Shown here: in pieces, positions 26,584 through 35,770 of the stretch
How positions within the stretch are numbered: position 1 is the first letter of the stretch
Layout of the letters: each line of letters starts with the position of its first letter
NCBI RefSeq assembly: GCF_000145615.1
Contig: NC_014410.1
Coordinates: forward strand, 1,034,001 to 1,098,000
Direction: 5' to 3'
DNA: 64,000 nt
Origin: Thermoanaerobacterium thermosaccharolyticum DSM 571
GTDB lineage: Bacteria > Bacillota > Thermoanaerobacteria > Thermoanaerobacterales > Thermoanaerobacteraceae
Position numbers and translations under genes: made by a program
The notes under the pieces: model-generated
Told to the model about the DNA's origin: nothing
What the model saw: the letters and a program-made list of their open reading frames with translations, nothing else
The model's database searches: none

Positions 26584-27441
26584 AGTTCTTTTATTGAGTT
26601 TAAACTTATTGAATGTCAATGGTGCGCCAATTGAAAACCACAGTCCGCAAATGAAATATCTTAAAGCGTTAAAAACGTTAGTATATGGTAACATATATTT
26701 AAGAACACTTAATAGAACTAGGAATATTGATACACCAATAATTATCTTGTATATTTGATTTTTAATCGTATTTGTTACTGTAAATCCGAAGTACTGTCCA
26801 TCAATGAAATATCCTATCAAAATACCTGATGCCAGTCCCATGTATTCGAAGTTCTCAGTATAAGGAAACAGAATTATTAATGCAGTAGGGACAATAATTG
26901 CTAAGATTATTTTATAGGCAAGTGGTATATCAAATTTACTTTCAACTATGATGCTGTCCACAAGATCACCGACAATTATTATTAAAACAGCAATTAATAT
27001 GCCTCCAATTATGTCTACAGGCCAATGGACACCTAAATACAGCCTTGACAGTGAAACGAGAATTATAGAAGCTATTCCTAAGATATTGATGCATTTTCTA
27101 TTGTACTTAAACATCAATGTTCCCCAAAAGGTAGTTGTACCCTGCGCATGACCGCTTGGAAAAGAGTATCCGCCGGCTGATTGGGTAAAAATCGACCTTA
27201 TGCCTGGATAGCCAATTGGTCTTTGGACCATTGTCACATTTTTTACTACAGTATTGACATAAATAGATGACAAAAGAATTATACCAATTTTAAGTCCAAA
27301 TCTCTTATCAACACACCAGTAGAATATGGGCAATACTAAAAAATAAAAGTAAGAACTACCCATCATAGTAATGCCAATGAATATGTAATCTAAAATTGGA
27401 TTTGAAAAAAGCTGTATATCTTTTATTATAGCTGCCTGCAT
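26578..27441 (-). CDS. PAP2-family membrane phosphatase
   Basis: A 287-residue membrane protein with about eight hydrophobic segments. The three phosphatase motifs are complete: 'KNVTMVQRP' near residue 67-75, 'PSGH' near 95-98, and 'SRLYLGVHWPVDIIGG' near 131-146 with the catalytic histidine. Such enzymes dephosphorylate undecaprenyl pyrophosphate or phosphatidylglycerophosphate; this one has an extended C-terminal membrane region. GAGGTGATG stands before the ATG. The substrate is not determined. Confidence 0.9.
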   Translation of the reverse strand: MQAAIIKDIQLFSNPILDYIFIGITMMGSSYFYFLVLPIFYWCVDKRFGLKIGIILLSSIYVNTVVKNVTMVQRPIGYPGIRSIFTQSAGGYSFPSGHAQGTTTFWGTLMFKYNRKCINILGIASIILVSLSRLYLGVHWPVDIIGGILIAVLIIIVGDLVDSIIVESKFDIPLAYKIILAIIVPTALIILFPYTENFEYMGLASGILIGYFIDGQYFGFTVTNTIKNQIYKIIIGVSIFLVLLSVLKYMLPYTNVFNALRYFICGLWFSIGAPLTFNKFKLNKRTL

Positions 27442-27624
27442 ATCATCACCTCAATATATATTCTACATTTATAAAAATCTTTCTTCAATATAAAGTCTAT
27501 AAATTGCATATAAAAATTTTTATGAGTCAAATACTGGCACAGTTAATTTGTCGAAAATTATTTTCTATTAGTAAGAAGGATTTTTTTATTTTATAAAGAA
27601 TAATAATATATAGGTGGTGTTAAA

Positions 27625-28095
27625 GTGAAACCTGAAAAGATATTATTGAGAGATATGGAGAAAAGGGACAAAAGGACTTTTTCAATGTGGCTTAAAGATG
27701 TAGATGTTGTAAAATTTCTTATTGATATGTTTAAAGTATCTAGAATGAGCGAAAATGTATTAAATATCCCATTTGGGAAGAACAGAAAAATATTTATTTT
27801 GCAGACCAACGACGGAGATAATATAGGATTTTGTGGACTGTATAATATTAATTGGCAGTTAAAAAGATGCAGCTTGTATGTATACATTGATGATTGTGAA
27901 AATGTAAGCGATGATGTTATAAGTGATGCTATGAATTCAATAGTAAAAAGCATATCACTGCTTAAAAAGTTTAAAATATTAGAAGTTCACGCGAAAGCTG
28001 ATATTTTGAAAAAATATATGAATAATATGAGTGACGCAAAAAAATGCAACAACGAGTATGTTTTTGAAATAGGATTAAATGGTAAAATCGTATAA
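27625..28095 (+). CDS. GNAT-like N-acetyltransferase, divergent
   Basis: A 156-residue protein that looks like a degenerate GNAT fold: 'ILLRDMEKRDKRTFSMWLKDVDVV' at the start, a central strand pair 'FILQTNDGDNIGFCGLYNINWQLKRCSLYVYIDD' (beta-4/5-like), and a C-terminal helix-strand region. The usual acetyl-CoA loop (Q/R-x-x-G-x-G/A) is not visible, so catalysis is uncertain. The start is GTG at 27625 behind AGGTGGTG. It lies before pgsA with its own terminator between. Confidence 0.5.
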   Translation: MKPEKILLRDMEKRDKRTFSMWLKDVDVVKFLIDMFKVSRMSENVLNIPFGKNRKIFILQTNDGDNIGFCGLYNINWQLKRCSLYVYIDDCENVSDDVISDAMNSIVKSISLLKKFKILEVHAKADILKKYMNNMSDAKKCNNEYVFEIGLNGKIV

Positions 28096-28115
28096 AGGCC
28101 TTTTAAGGCCTTTAT
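28092..28115 (+). terminator. Terminator after the GNAT-like gene
   Basis: A 9-bp stem (28092-28100 with 28107-28115) and 6-nt loop, with a T-rich 3' side. The stop codon is inside the stem. Confidence 0.75.
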
Positions 28116-28143
28116 TTACTTTTTATCAAATAAATAATATAAT
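28115..28143 (+). promoter_or_regulatory. Possible promoter of pgsA
   Basis: TTTACT (28115-28120), 17-bp spacer, TATAAT (28138-28143). Confidence 0.5.
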
Positions 28144-28178
28144 ACAATACAAGTGATTCTTATTTAAGAGGTGCTTTT

Positions 28179-28694
28179 ATGAATATACCGAATATCTTAA
28201 CGATGATTAGATTTGTGTTGATACCCGTATTTGTTTACAGTTTTTTTTACATAAACAATGGCAATATATATGCTGCAGTTATATTTATAATATCTGGATT
28301 GACTGATGTTCTTGATGGATATATTGCCCGTCATTACAATCAGATAACAAAAATAGGCATATTGATGGATCCATTGGCAGACAAGCTGATGATAATAACA
28401 GTACTAGCAAGTCTGTGGATAAAGGGAATAATACCCTTTTTTATAATATTGATTGTAATTGTAAAAGAGGTTACCATGATCATTGGCGCATTTATTCTAT
28501 ACAGAAAAAAAGACATTGCAATACCTGCCAATAAATTTGGGAAAGGGGCAACACTTCTTTTTTACATCGCAATAATTTTTTCAATTTTTGATTGGCCTTA
28601 TGGTCTTACGTTAATGATAATAGCACTGCTACTTGCGCTTATAGCTTTCTTTATTTATTCAGTTGAGTTTAAGTTTTACAATTATAAACAATAG
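28179..28694 (+). CDS. pgsA: CDP-diacylglycerol-glycerol-3-phosphate 3-phosphatidyltransferase
   Basis: A 171-residue integral membrane enzyme making phosphatidylglycerol phosphate. The CDP-alcohol phosphotransferase signature D-G-x2-A-R-x8-G-x3-D-x3-D is intact: D46-G-Y-I-A-R, then G-I-L-M-D-P-L-A-D near 60-67. About five membrane helices are predicted and the N-terminus 'MNIPNILTMIRFVLIPVF' is typical. GAGGTG lies 8 bases upstream of the ATG. A second CDP-alcohol phosphotransferase role (cardiolipin or other) cannot be excluded. Confidence 0.9.
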   Translation: MNIPNILTMIRFVLIPVFVYSFFYINNGNIYAAVIFIISGLTDVLDGYIARHYNQITKIGILMDPLADKLMIITVLASLWIKGIIPFFIILIVIVKEVTMIIGAFILYRKKDIAIPANKFGKGATLLFYIAIIFSIFDWPYGLTLMIIALLLALIAFFIYSVEFKFYNYKQ

Positions 28695-28762
28695 ATTGTT
28701 TTATAATTTTGCAGTTTTGATTTTTGGAATTTTTATGTTATATTTTTTGAGGAGGTATGGTT

Positions 28763-29590
28763 ATGAGACTAGAAGAAAAATATGAGAATTTAAAAAAGTA
28801 TATAAAGCAACTTGGAAGTGCTGTCATAGCATTTTCAGGTGGAGTTGATAGCACTTTTCTTGCTAAAGTTTGCAAAGATGTGCTAAATGATAGTTGTTTA
28901 GCTGTTACGGCCACATCATCTACATATCCGGAAAGAGAATTTAAAGAAGCTCTGGAGCTAGCAAAGGAGATTGGTATAAGACATAAAATAATAAAATCTG
29001 AGGAACTTGAAATAGAGGGATTTTCCAAAAATCCTATAGATAGATGTTATTACTGTAAGAGCGAATTGTTTTCTAAGCTTAAAAAAGTTGCTGATGATGA
29101 AGGAATAGAGTATGTTTTAGATGGAACAAATGCTGATGATACGGGAGATTTTAGACCGGGTAGGCGCGCCGCAAAAGAATTAGGTGTCAAAAGCCCTCTT
29201 TTAGAATGTGGTTTTACAAAAGACGATATAAGGGAGATGTCAAAAAGATTGGGCCTTCCTACATGGAACAAACCTGCTTATGCCTGTCTTTCATCCCGCT
29301 TTCCGTACGGCCAAGAGATAACAAGTGAGAAATTGTCAATGGTTGAAAAATCAGAAGAATACCTTCTGAATTTAGGCTTTGTGGGATTTAGAGTGAGGCA
29401 CCATGGCGATGTTGCTAGAATAGAACTTAATCCAGATCAGATTAATATGATGATGGATGAAAACATCAGGAAAAAAGTTGTATCAAAATTGAAAGAAATA
29501 GGCTTTAAATATGTTTCACTTGATCTTGAAGGTTATAGAACAGGCAGTATGAATGAAGCTATATCGGAGTTGATAAATGATGTACGATAA
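28763..29590 (+). CDS. larE: LarE, sulfur transferase for the nickel-pincer cofactor
   Basis: A 275-residue PP-loop enzyme with SGGVDS at residues 25-30 that activates the pyridine carboxylate by AMP and adds sulfur. Three cysteines are notable: C95 and C98 in 'RCYYC', and C175 in 'ACLSSR'. C175 matches the sacrificial cysteine of Lactobacillus LarE, while three cysteines are the pattern of the [4Fe-4S] LarE type known from Thermotoga. I start at the ATG at 28763, 7 bases after GGAGG; the ATG at 28757 is too close. It overlaps larB by 14 bases. Confidence 0.93.
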   Translation: MRLEEKYENLKKYIKQLGSAVIAFSGGVDSTFLAKVCKDVLNDSCLAVTATSSTYPEREFKEALELAKEIGIRHKIIKSEELEIEGFSKNPIDRCYYCKSELFSKLKKVADDEGIEYVLDGTNADDTGDFRPGRRAAKELGVKSPLLECGFTKDDIREMSKRLGLPTWNKPAYACLSSRFPYGQEITSEKLSMVEKSEEYLLNLGFVGFRVRHHGDVARIELNPDQINMMMDENIRKKVVSKLKEIGFKYVSLDLEGYRTGSMNEAISELINDVR

Positions 29591-30332
29591 CGTAATAAGG
29601 GACGTTCTTAAGAAATATGAAAATGGCTATATAGGATTAGATGAGGCAGTTGATATACTAAAAAAGCTTCCATACGAAGATTTAGGATTTGCAAAGATTG
29701 ACTACAATAGAGAAGTTAGACGAGGCTTCCCTGAAGTCATTTACTGTGAAGGTAAGACGCCTAAACAGGTTAAGGAAATAGCGCTTAGGATGTATGAAAA
29801 GGGAAGCAACGTTTTAGGTACTAGGGCGTCTATTGAACACTTTGAAGCATTGAAGGAAGTATGCGATAAAGCAGTTTATTACGATGTGGCGAGGATTATA
29901 TCGATTAAATCAGAAGAGATTATGCCTACAAAAGGTGTTATCGGTGTTGTGGCAGCAGGTACATCTGACTTGCCTGTTGCTGAAGAAGCTGCTGTAACGG
30001 CAGAACTAATGGGGAATTCTGTAAAGCGTATATATGATGTAGGTGTAGCTGGAATACACAGATTGATGAGCAAAGTTGAAGAATTGAGAAAATTTAGAGT
30101 CATAATATGTATAGCAGGAATGGAAGGTGCACTACCTACTGTAGTCGGAGGGCTTGTGGCTTGTCCAATCATTGCGGTTCCAACAAGTGTGGGATATGGA
30201 GCTAATTTTCATGGACTTTCTGCACTGCTTGCTATGCTTAATTCATGCTCAAGCGGTGTCAGCGTAGTGAACATCGATAATGGGTTTGGTGCAGCTTATT
30301 CAGCAAGTTTAATAAATAAGATAGGAGAGTAA
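29577..30332 (+). CDS. larB: LarB, nickel-pincer cofactor carboxylase/hydrolase
   Basis: A 251-residue protein with the PurE-like C-terminal domain seen in LarB ('GVVAAGTSDLPVAEEAAVTAELMG', 'YDVGVAGIHRL', 'GMEGALPTVVGGLVACPIIAVPTSVGYG'). LarB carboxylates nicotinic acid adenine dinucleotide and cleaves the anhydride, the first step of the cofactor. ATGATG start codons lie inside the larE end, with GGAG 5-8 bases upstream. larC follows after 4 bases. Confidence 0.95.
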   Translation: MMYDNVIRDVLKKYENGYIGLDEAVDILKKLPYEDLGFAKIDYNREVRRGFPEVIYCEGKTPKQVKEIALRMYEKGSNVLGTRASIEHFEALKEVCDKAVYYDVARIISIKSEEIMPTKGVIGVVAAGTSDLPVAEEAAVTAELMGNSVKRIYDVGVAGIHRLMSKVEELRKFRVIICIAGMEGALPTVVGGLVACPIIAVPTSVGYGANFHGLSALLAMLNSCSSGVSVVNIDNGFGAAYSASLINKIGE

Positions 30333-30336
30333 TGAT

Positions 30337-31520
30337 ATGAGATTTCTATACTTCGATTGCTTTGCTGGAATTTCTGGCGATATGACTATTTCATCTCTTC
30401 TTAGCCATGGAGTTGATGTCGATAAATTTAAAGGCGAATTGAGTAAATTGCCGCTTAGTGGATATGATTTAGTATTTGGAAGCGCAACGAAAAATGGCAT
30501 AACTGCAAATACTTTCAAAGTTAATTATGATGACTATCACCATCATCATAGAACTATGAAAGATATAGAAAATATCATAAATCAAAGTTCGTTGAATGAA
30601 GATGTAAAGGAAATGAGTCTTAAAATATTTCGCAATTTAGCGGATGCTGAAGGCAAAGTGCATGGGCTGTTGCCTGAGGAAGTCCACTTTCATGAAGTCG
30701 GTGCGGTTGACTCTATAATCGATATAGTTGGGACATCTGTGCTTATAAATATGATTGCTCCAGATAAGATAATTTTTTCAAAACTACCTGTAGGGTCTGG
30801 ATTTGTAAATAGCCAACATGGGATGATACCTGTACCTGCACCGGCAACAGCAGAGTTATTAAAAGGCATACCGGTGTATGACAATGGAATAAGTGGAGAA
30901 CTTGTAACGCCTACAGGTGCAGCTATAGCGAAAACAATAGCTGATGAATTTGGAACGATTCCAGAAGCTAAGATCGATTCTATAGGATATGGCGCTGGAT
31001 TTAAGGATTTTGAGGTTCCAAATGTTTTAAGGACGATGGTAGGCACTATAGATGTAAAAAAAAAGTAGAAAATCTTACTGTTCTTGAAACAAACATAGAT
31101 GACATGAGTCCGGAATATTATCAGTACATATTTGATAGACTTCTTAAAAATGGAGCTTTGGATGTTTACCTTACGCCAATAATGATGAAGAAGCAAAGAC
31201 CTGCAAATATGTTGTCGGTGCTTTGTAAAGAAGAGAGGGCAGATTTGCTGCGAAAGATAATATTCGAAGAAACATCTACATTTGGCATAAGAGAGTATAA
31301 AGTAAATAGATATGCTCTTCAAAGGAATTTTAAAACTGTAAAGACGCCTATTGGCGATGTGAGAGTTAAAATGGGTTATATGGATGGCAAACTTATAAAA
31401 TCTCATCCTGAATCAGATGATGTAAAAGCCATTGCAGAAAAAACTGGGCTTTCTATATTATCAGTTTTGAAAATTTTAAAAGATTATGAAGATGAAAATG
31501 ACACAGAAAATGACACATAA
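30337..31520 (+). CDS. larC: LarC, nickel insertase, joined by -1 ribosomal frameshift
   Basis: The first frame (30337-31068) encodes LarC1: 'FLYFDCFAGISGDMTISSLL', a His-rich loop 'YHHHHR' near residue 68, 'EEVHFHEVGAVDSIIDIVG', and 'GELVTPTGAAI'. It ends KKK-stop. The -1 frame then continues without a gap as LarC2 ('VENLTVLETNIDDMSPEYYQYI...') to 31520, giving about 394 residues, the normal full length. The switch falls on A_AAA_AAG at 31059-31065. LarC inserts Ni using CTP. A programmed frameshift between larC1 and larC2 is reported in Lactobacillus plantarum, so I treat this as functional. Confidence 0.88.
31059..31065 (+). other. Programmed -1 frameshift site of larC
   Basis: Nine A residues then G (31056-31065) contain the heptamer A_AAA_AAG in the zero frame, the same slippery sequence as bacterial dnaX. 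The zero-frame TAG follows immediately at 31066-31068. No clear downstream stem-loop is seen. Confidence 0.75.
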
Positions 31521-31552
31521 AAATACTGAAAGTACTAGCTTTCAGTATTTTT
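31519..31552. terminator. Bidirectional terminator between larC and bioY
   Basis: A perfect 14-bp stem (31519-31532 with 31539-31552) and 6-nt loop, with A and T runs forming the base of the stem. Confidence 0.9.
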
Positions 31553-31554
31553 AC

Positions 31555-32127
31555 TTAGTCTTTATACATTTTTAGCACAGGTCTTAATTTTAGGGATAGA
31601 TATGAAGATATTAACACTTTTATAAGATCACCTAATATGTATGGTACTGCTCCTAATAGGACTGCTTTTTTAATTTCCAACCCAGCCACAACACTTAGCT
31701 GCAAAGCACCTAGCGCATATACGATCAATATACCGCCAATGATATTTGCTAATATTAACTTAAAGAAGCTGGTATCTGCTATTCTTGTTAATAATGATAT
31801 GACAAAAGAAGCTATTGGCATAGCAAGTAAGTAACCGCCTGTTGGACCAAGTAGTATACTGATACCGCCATGAAATCCGGCAAAAACAGGAATACCCACT
31901 GCTCCAAGCGCAAGATAGATAATCATGCTGAAAAATGATGTGATAGGGTCTAATAGACTTCCAGACAGCATTAGTGCAAATGTTTGGCCTGTTATAGGCA
32001 CAGGAGAAAAAGGCAGCGGTATACTTATAAAGCTCATGACGATTGTAATAGAAGCAAACATAGACGCAAGTGTCATCTTTTTTAATGAAAAAACAGACTT
32101 GTCATTATGTACTATCAAATTATTCAC
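31555..32127 (-). CDS. bioY: BioY biotin transporter (ECF S component)
   Basis: A 190-residue membrane protein with about six helices. It has the BioY signature near 'PFSPVPITGQTFALMLSGSLL' and 'LALGAVGIPVFAGFHGG..ILLGPTGGYLLAMP'. It takes up biotin with the shared ECF energising module (not in this window). An unmistakable BirA operator overlaps its promoter, which independently supports the biotin assignment. The ATG has GAGGTG upstream. Confidence 0.95.
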   Translation of the reverse strand: MNNLIVHNDKSVFSLKKMTLASMFASITIVMSFISIPLPFSPVPITGQTFALMLSGSLLDPITSFFSMIIYLALGAVGIPVFAGFHGGISILLGPTGGYLLAMPIASFVISLLTRIADTSFFKLILANIIGGILIVYALGALQLSVVAGLEIKKAVLLGAVPYILGDLIKVLISSYLSLKLRPVLKMYKD

Positions 32128-32150
32128 CTCGTCGTAATAAATTTATTTGT

Positions 32151-32180
32151 ATTATACATGATATAATCTGTATTTGTCAA
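32151..32180 (-). promoter_or_regulatory. bioY promoter
   Basis: On the minus strand TTGACA (32175-32180), 18-bp spacer, TATAAT (32151-32156). The -35 box lies inside the BirA operator. Confidence 0.75.
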
Positions 32181-32205
32181 CCTAATTTTTAGAGTTGGTT
32201 AACAA
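32174..32205. promoter_or_regulatory. BirA biotin-repressor operator
   Basis: Two inverted 9-bp arms, TTGTCAACC (32174-32182) and GGTTAACAA (32197-32205), separated by 14 bp, match the Firmicutes BirA site. Overlap with the -35 box predicts repression of bioY by biotinyl-AMP-bound BirA. Confidence 0.88.
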
Positions 32206-32214
32206 ATAGTGATA

Positions 32215-32243
32215 TTGACAATTTGCTGGTTAATGTATATATT
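32215..32243 (+). promoter_or_regulatory. Promoter of the valS T-box leader
   Basis: TTGACA (32215-32220), 17-bp spacer, TATATT (32238-32243). It is divergent from bioY; the BirA site ends 10 bases upstream of the -35 box. Confidence 0.75.
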
Positions 32244-32249
32244 ATATAT

Positions 32250-32476
32250 TAATAACATATTTTTGCCATGATAGTGAGGAGTAAATGTATCAGATAGAAG
32301 AGAGGGATTCCCTGAGGCTGAAAGGTTTCCTTATCGTTAGGTACATTGAAGGTAGCACTGGAGCATGTAAGCTGAAATGTAAGTAGGCTTAAACGGGTTT
32401 GCCCGATATAGCTTAAGCTATAAAATAAGGTGGTACCGCGGAAAACCTTCGCCCTTTTGGGAAAGGTTTTTTTATT
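32250..32476 (+). ncRNA. T-box riboswitch (valine) in the valS leader
   Basis: The leader contains the T-box core AAGGTGGTACCGCG (32427-32440) followed by an intrinsic terminator (stem 32442-32454 with 32459-32469, then T residues). Stem I has AGTGAGGAGTA and AGAGAGGG elements, and a GTA valine codon (32352-32354) within 'GAAGGTAGCAC' at the usual specifier position. Uncharged tRNA-Val would stabilise the antiterminator and allow valS expression. Start and end are approximate. Confidence 0.92.
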
Positions 32477-32511
32477 TTACTTAAAAATACAAAACCTGAA
32501 AGGAGATAAAA

Positions 32512-35148
32512 ATGGATATTGCAAAGACGTACAATCCAAAGGAATTTGAAGATAGAATATACAATGAATGGATGGAGAAAGGGTACTTTACCCCAAAAAT
32601 TGACTATAGCAAAAAACCATTTACAATAGTCATACCACCGCCTAACATTACAGGGCAACTGCATATGGGACATGCACTGGACAACACGATGCAGGACATA
32701 ATCATAAGATGGAAAAGGATGCAGGGATATGTTGCTCTTTGGATACCAGGTTCAGATCATGCCAGTATTGCAACAGAAGTAAAAGTTCTTGATAAAATAA
32801 AAGAAGAGACAGGACTTACTAAAAGAGATATAGGCAGGGAGAAGTTTTTAGAAAAAGCATGGCAATGGAAGGAAAAATATGAAAACCGAATTTTGGATCA
32901 GCTAAAAAAATTAGGTTCTTCTTGCGACTGGACGAGAAAAAGATTTACGATGGATGAGGCTTTATCAAAAGCGGTCAGAGAAGTTTTTGTTGCGCTATAT
33001 AAAAAAGGGCTTATATATCGAGGAGACAGGATAATAAACTGGTGTCCTAGCTGTAAAACTGCATTGTCAGATGCTGAAGTAGAGCATGAAGATGAGTCTG
33101 GACATCTTTGGTACATTAAATATCCTATAAAAGATGTAAATGGATATGTTACGATTGCCACTACACGGCCTGAAACAATGCTGGGAGATGTGGCAGTAGC
33201 CGTTAATCCTAATGATGATAGGTATAAAGGACTAATAGGGAAAAAACTTGTACTCCCGATAGTAGGAAGGGAGATTCCTATAATTGAAGATGATTACGTA
33301 GATCCTTCATTTGGAACAGGTGCTGTCAAGGTGACGCCAGCCCATGATCCAAATGACTTTGAAATGGGAATAAGACATGATCTAGAATTCATAAATATAA
33401 TGAATGAGGATGCTACGATAAATGAAAACGGCGGTGAATATTCAGGTCTTGATAGGTATGAAGCCCGTAAAAAGATTGTTGATGAACTTAAGAAAATAGG
33501 CCTTCTAGAAAAAGTAGAAGACCTAAATCATAGCGTAGGACACTGCTATAGATGCCACACGACTGTTGAGCCGTTTTTATCAAAGCAGTGGTTTGTAAAG
33601 ATGGAACCGCTGGCGAAACCTGCACTTGAAGCAGTAAGGACAGGCAAAATTGAATTCATACCTGAAAGATTCGAAAAAATATATTTCAATTGGCTTAACA
33701 ACATAAAAGATTGGTGCATATCAAGGCAGCTGTGGTGGGGCCATAGGATACCTGCATGGTATTGTGATGATTGTGGTTATGTCACTGTTTCAAAAGATGA
33801 CCCAACTTGTTGTGAACAATGTGGCAGCAAAAACATACATCAAGACGAGGATGTGCTAGATACGTGGTTTAGCTCAGCATTGTGGCCTTTTTCGACAATG
33901 GGGTGGCCTGATGATACGGAAGACTTAAAATATTTCTTCCCCACTGATGTGCTTGTTACGGGATATGACATAATATTCTTCTGGGTAGCTAGAATGATTT
34001 TCATGAGCCTGGAATTCATGAAAGAGGTGCCTTTCAAGCGCGTTTTAATACACGGACTTGTTAGAGATTCTCAGGGCAGGAAAATGAGTAAATCGCTGGG
34101 AAATGGCATTGATCCATTAGAAATTATAGAAAAGTATGGTGCTGATACACTCAGGTTTACTCTTATTACAGGTAATGCACCAGGAAATGACATGAGATTT
34201 AGCGATGATAAGCTGGAAGCCAGCAGAAACTTTGCAAATAAGCTTTGGAATGCATCTAGATACGTAATGCTTAATCTAACAAGTGATGATACAACGCTTT
34301 ATCTAGAAAATCTAAATATTGCTGATAAGTGGATTTTAACTAGATTAAACAATGTTGTGAAAGAAGTGACGGAAAACCTAGAAAAATATGAATTAGGAAT
34401 AGCTGCAGGAAAATTGTATGATTTTCTCTGGAGCGAGTTCTGCGATTGGTATATAGAGCTTAGCAAGCCTGTGCTTTATGGTGATGATTTAGAGGCTAAG
34501 AAAAAAACAAAATCTGTATTGAGGTATGTACTAGACAATACGTTAAGGCTTTTACATCCATTCATGCCTTTTATAACAGAGGAAATATTTAAAAACATAC
34601 CACATGATGGCGAAACGATTATGCTGAGCAAATGGCCAGAATATAGAGAAGATTTGAATTTTGAAAAAGAGGCAAAGGATACAATACTTATAATGGATGC
34701 TATAAAAACCATAAGGAATCTAAGAGCAGAAGCATCAGTATCACCATCAAAAAAGGCAAGAGTGATAATAAACTCAGATAGGGAAGATGTTATAAAAATT
34801 TTTAAAGATGGAGAGAATTATATTACTAAACTTGCTGGAGCTAGTGAAGTCATATATGAAAGGGATAAAGATAAGCTTCCACAAAAGGCTATGTCCGGCT
34901 CAGTTGAAGGCACGTTGATTGTCATGCCGTTGGAGGATTTAATAGATATAAAAGTTGAAATAGAAAGATTAAGAAGCGAGAGAGAGCGTGTAATTAGCGA
35001 GATAAAACGCGCAGAAGGCATGCTTAAGAATGAAAAGTTTATAAGTAAGGCACCAAAGCATGTAGTAGATGCAGAAAAGGGAAAGTATGAAAAGTATACT
35101 GAAATGCTTAAAAATTTAGACGAGCGGATTGATTATTTAATGAAGTGA
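32512..35148 (+). CDS. valS: Valyl-tRNA synthetase
   Basis: An 878-residue class I synthetase. The ATP motif is [13 protein letters not shown] with HMGH at 51-54, and KMSKS is at 524-528. The CP1 editing domain ('[18 protein letters not shown]' and '[19 protein letters not shown]') lies between. A zinc knuckle '[16 protein letters not shown]' and a C-terminal coiled coil, typical of ValRS, are present. AAAGGAG precedes the ATG. Control is by the T-box leader. An acetyltransferase and folC follow; valS-folC adjacency is common in Firmicutes. Confidence 0.98.
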   Translation: MDIAKTYNPKEFEDRIYNEWMEKGYFTPKIDYSKKPFTIVIPPPNITGQLHMGHALDNTMQDIIIRWKRMQGYVALWIPGSDHASIATEVKVLDKIKEETGLTKRDIGREKFLEKAWQWKEKYENRILDQLKKLGSSCDWTRKRFTMDEALSKAVREVFVALYKKGLIYRGDRIINWCPSCKTALSDAEVEHEDESGHLWYIKYPIKDVNGYVTIATTRPETMLGDVAVAVNPNDDRYKGLIGKKLVLPIVGREIPIIEDDYVDPSFGTGAVKVTPAHDPNDFEMGIRHDLEFINIMNEDATINENGGEYSGLDRYEARKKIVDELKKIGLLEKVEDLNHSVGHCYRCHTTVEPFLSKQWFVKMEPLAKPALEAVRTGKIEFIPERFEKIYFNWLNNIKDWCISRQLWWGHRIPAWYCDDCGYVTVSKDDPTCCEQCGSKNIHQDEDVLDTWFSSALWPFSTMGWPDDTEDLKYFFPTDVLVTGYDIIFFWVARMIFMSLEFMKEVPFKRVLIHGLVRDSQGRKMSKSLGNGIDPLEIIEKYGADTLRFTLITGNAPGNDMRFSDDKLEASRNFANKLWNASRYVMLNLTSDDTTLYLENLNIADKWILTRLNNVVKEVTENLEKYELGIAAGKLYDFLWSEFCDWYIELSKPVLYGDDLEAKKKTKSVLRYVLDNTLRLLHPFMPFITEEIFKNIPHDGETIMLSKWPEYREDLNFEKEAKDTILIMDAIKTIRNLRAEASVSPSKKARVIINSDREDVIKIFKDGENYITKLAGASEVIYERDKDKLPQKAMSGSVEGTLIVMPLEDLIDIKVEIERLRSERERVISEIKRAEGMLKNEKFISKAPKHVVDAEKGKYEKYTEMLKNLDERIDYLMK

Positions 35149-35173
35149 TTTTGATGCCTCAACAGGAGGTTAT

Positions 35174-35713
35174 ATGATGTTTACACTATTCAGGAAGGTG
35201 GAAAAAAATCCAACTTTAATAATAAGAGAAGCAAATGTGAAAGATGCCAAAGGAATAGTGAAGCTAATTGAAAGTGTTGGAAAAGAGAAAATATACATGG
35301 TTTCAGAAGATTTAGGGTGGACAGAAGAAGAGGAAAAACAATTGATAAAGCGACTTGACCGAGGGAAAGATCTGATTTTGGTAGCTGATTATGGAGGAAA
35401 AATTGTAGGTTGCCTTACTCTTTTTAGGTATTATGGCGGCAGATCGCCTAAAGTTCAACATGTAGGCGAAATTGGCATAAGCATAGATGCTAAATACAGG
35501 AATATTGGCATTGGCTCAAAGCTTTTTGAGTATACAATTGATTGGGCCAGAAAAAGAAACTATAAAAAATTGTGTTTGAGTGTTTTTAGTTCTAATATAA
35601 ATGCTATACATCTGTATGAAAAATATGGTTTTAAAGAAGAAGGGAGGAGAAAAAAACAATTTAAAATTGACAATGACTATGTGGATGAAATACTGATGGG
35701 ATTATTTTTATAA
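35174..35713 (+). CDS. GNAT-family N-acetyltransferase
   Basis: A 179-residue GNAT protein: 'LIIREANVKDAKGIVKLIESV' opens the fold, 'DLILVADYGGKIVGCLTLFRY' is the central hairpin, and 'YRNIGIGSKLFEYTIDWARKR' carries the acetyl-CoA loop R-x-x-G-I-G. It ends 'INAIHLYEKYGFKEEGRRKK', typical of RimI-like enzymes. It starts at one of two tandem ATG codons (35174/35177) after AGGAGGT; the second has better spacing. It lies 25 bases after valS and is probably co-transcribed. Substrate unknown. Confidence 0.88.
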   Translation: MMFTLFRKVEKNPTLIIREANVKDAKGIVKLIESVGKEKIYMVSEDLGWTEEEEKQLIKRLDRGKDLILVADYGGKIVGCLTLFRYYGGRSPKVQHVGEIGISIDAKYRNIGIGSKLFEYTIDWARKRNYKKLCLSVFSSNINAIHLYEKYGFKEEGRRKKQFKIDNDYVDEILMGLFL

Positions 35714-35718
35714 AACAT

Positions 35719-35750
35719 CCCCAGACAATTATTGTCTTGTCTGGGGTTTT
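35719..35750 (+). terminator. Terminator after the acetyltransferase gene
   Basis: A perfect 10-bp stem (35719-35728 with 35737-35746) and TTTT, with A residues before the stem. Confidence 0.85.
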
Positions 35751-35770
35751 GAATTTCGGAGGATGAGAAT

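Noticed and set aside
31104-31520. larC2 as a separate gene starting at ATG 31104
   Set aside because: The conserved LarC2 sequence begins upstream of that ATG, directly at the slippery run, and the ATG has no ribosome site.
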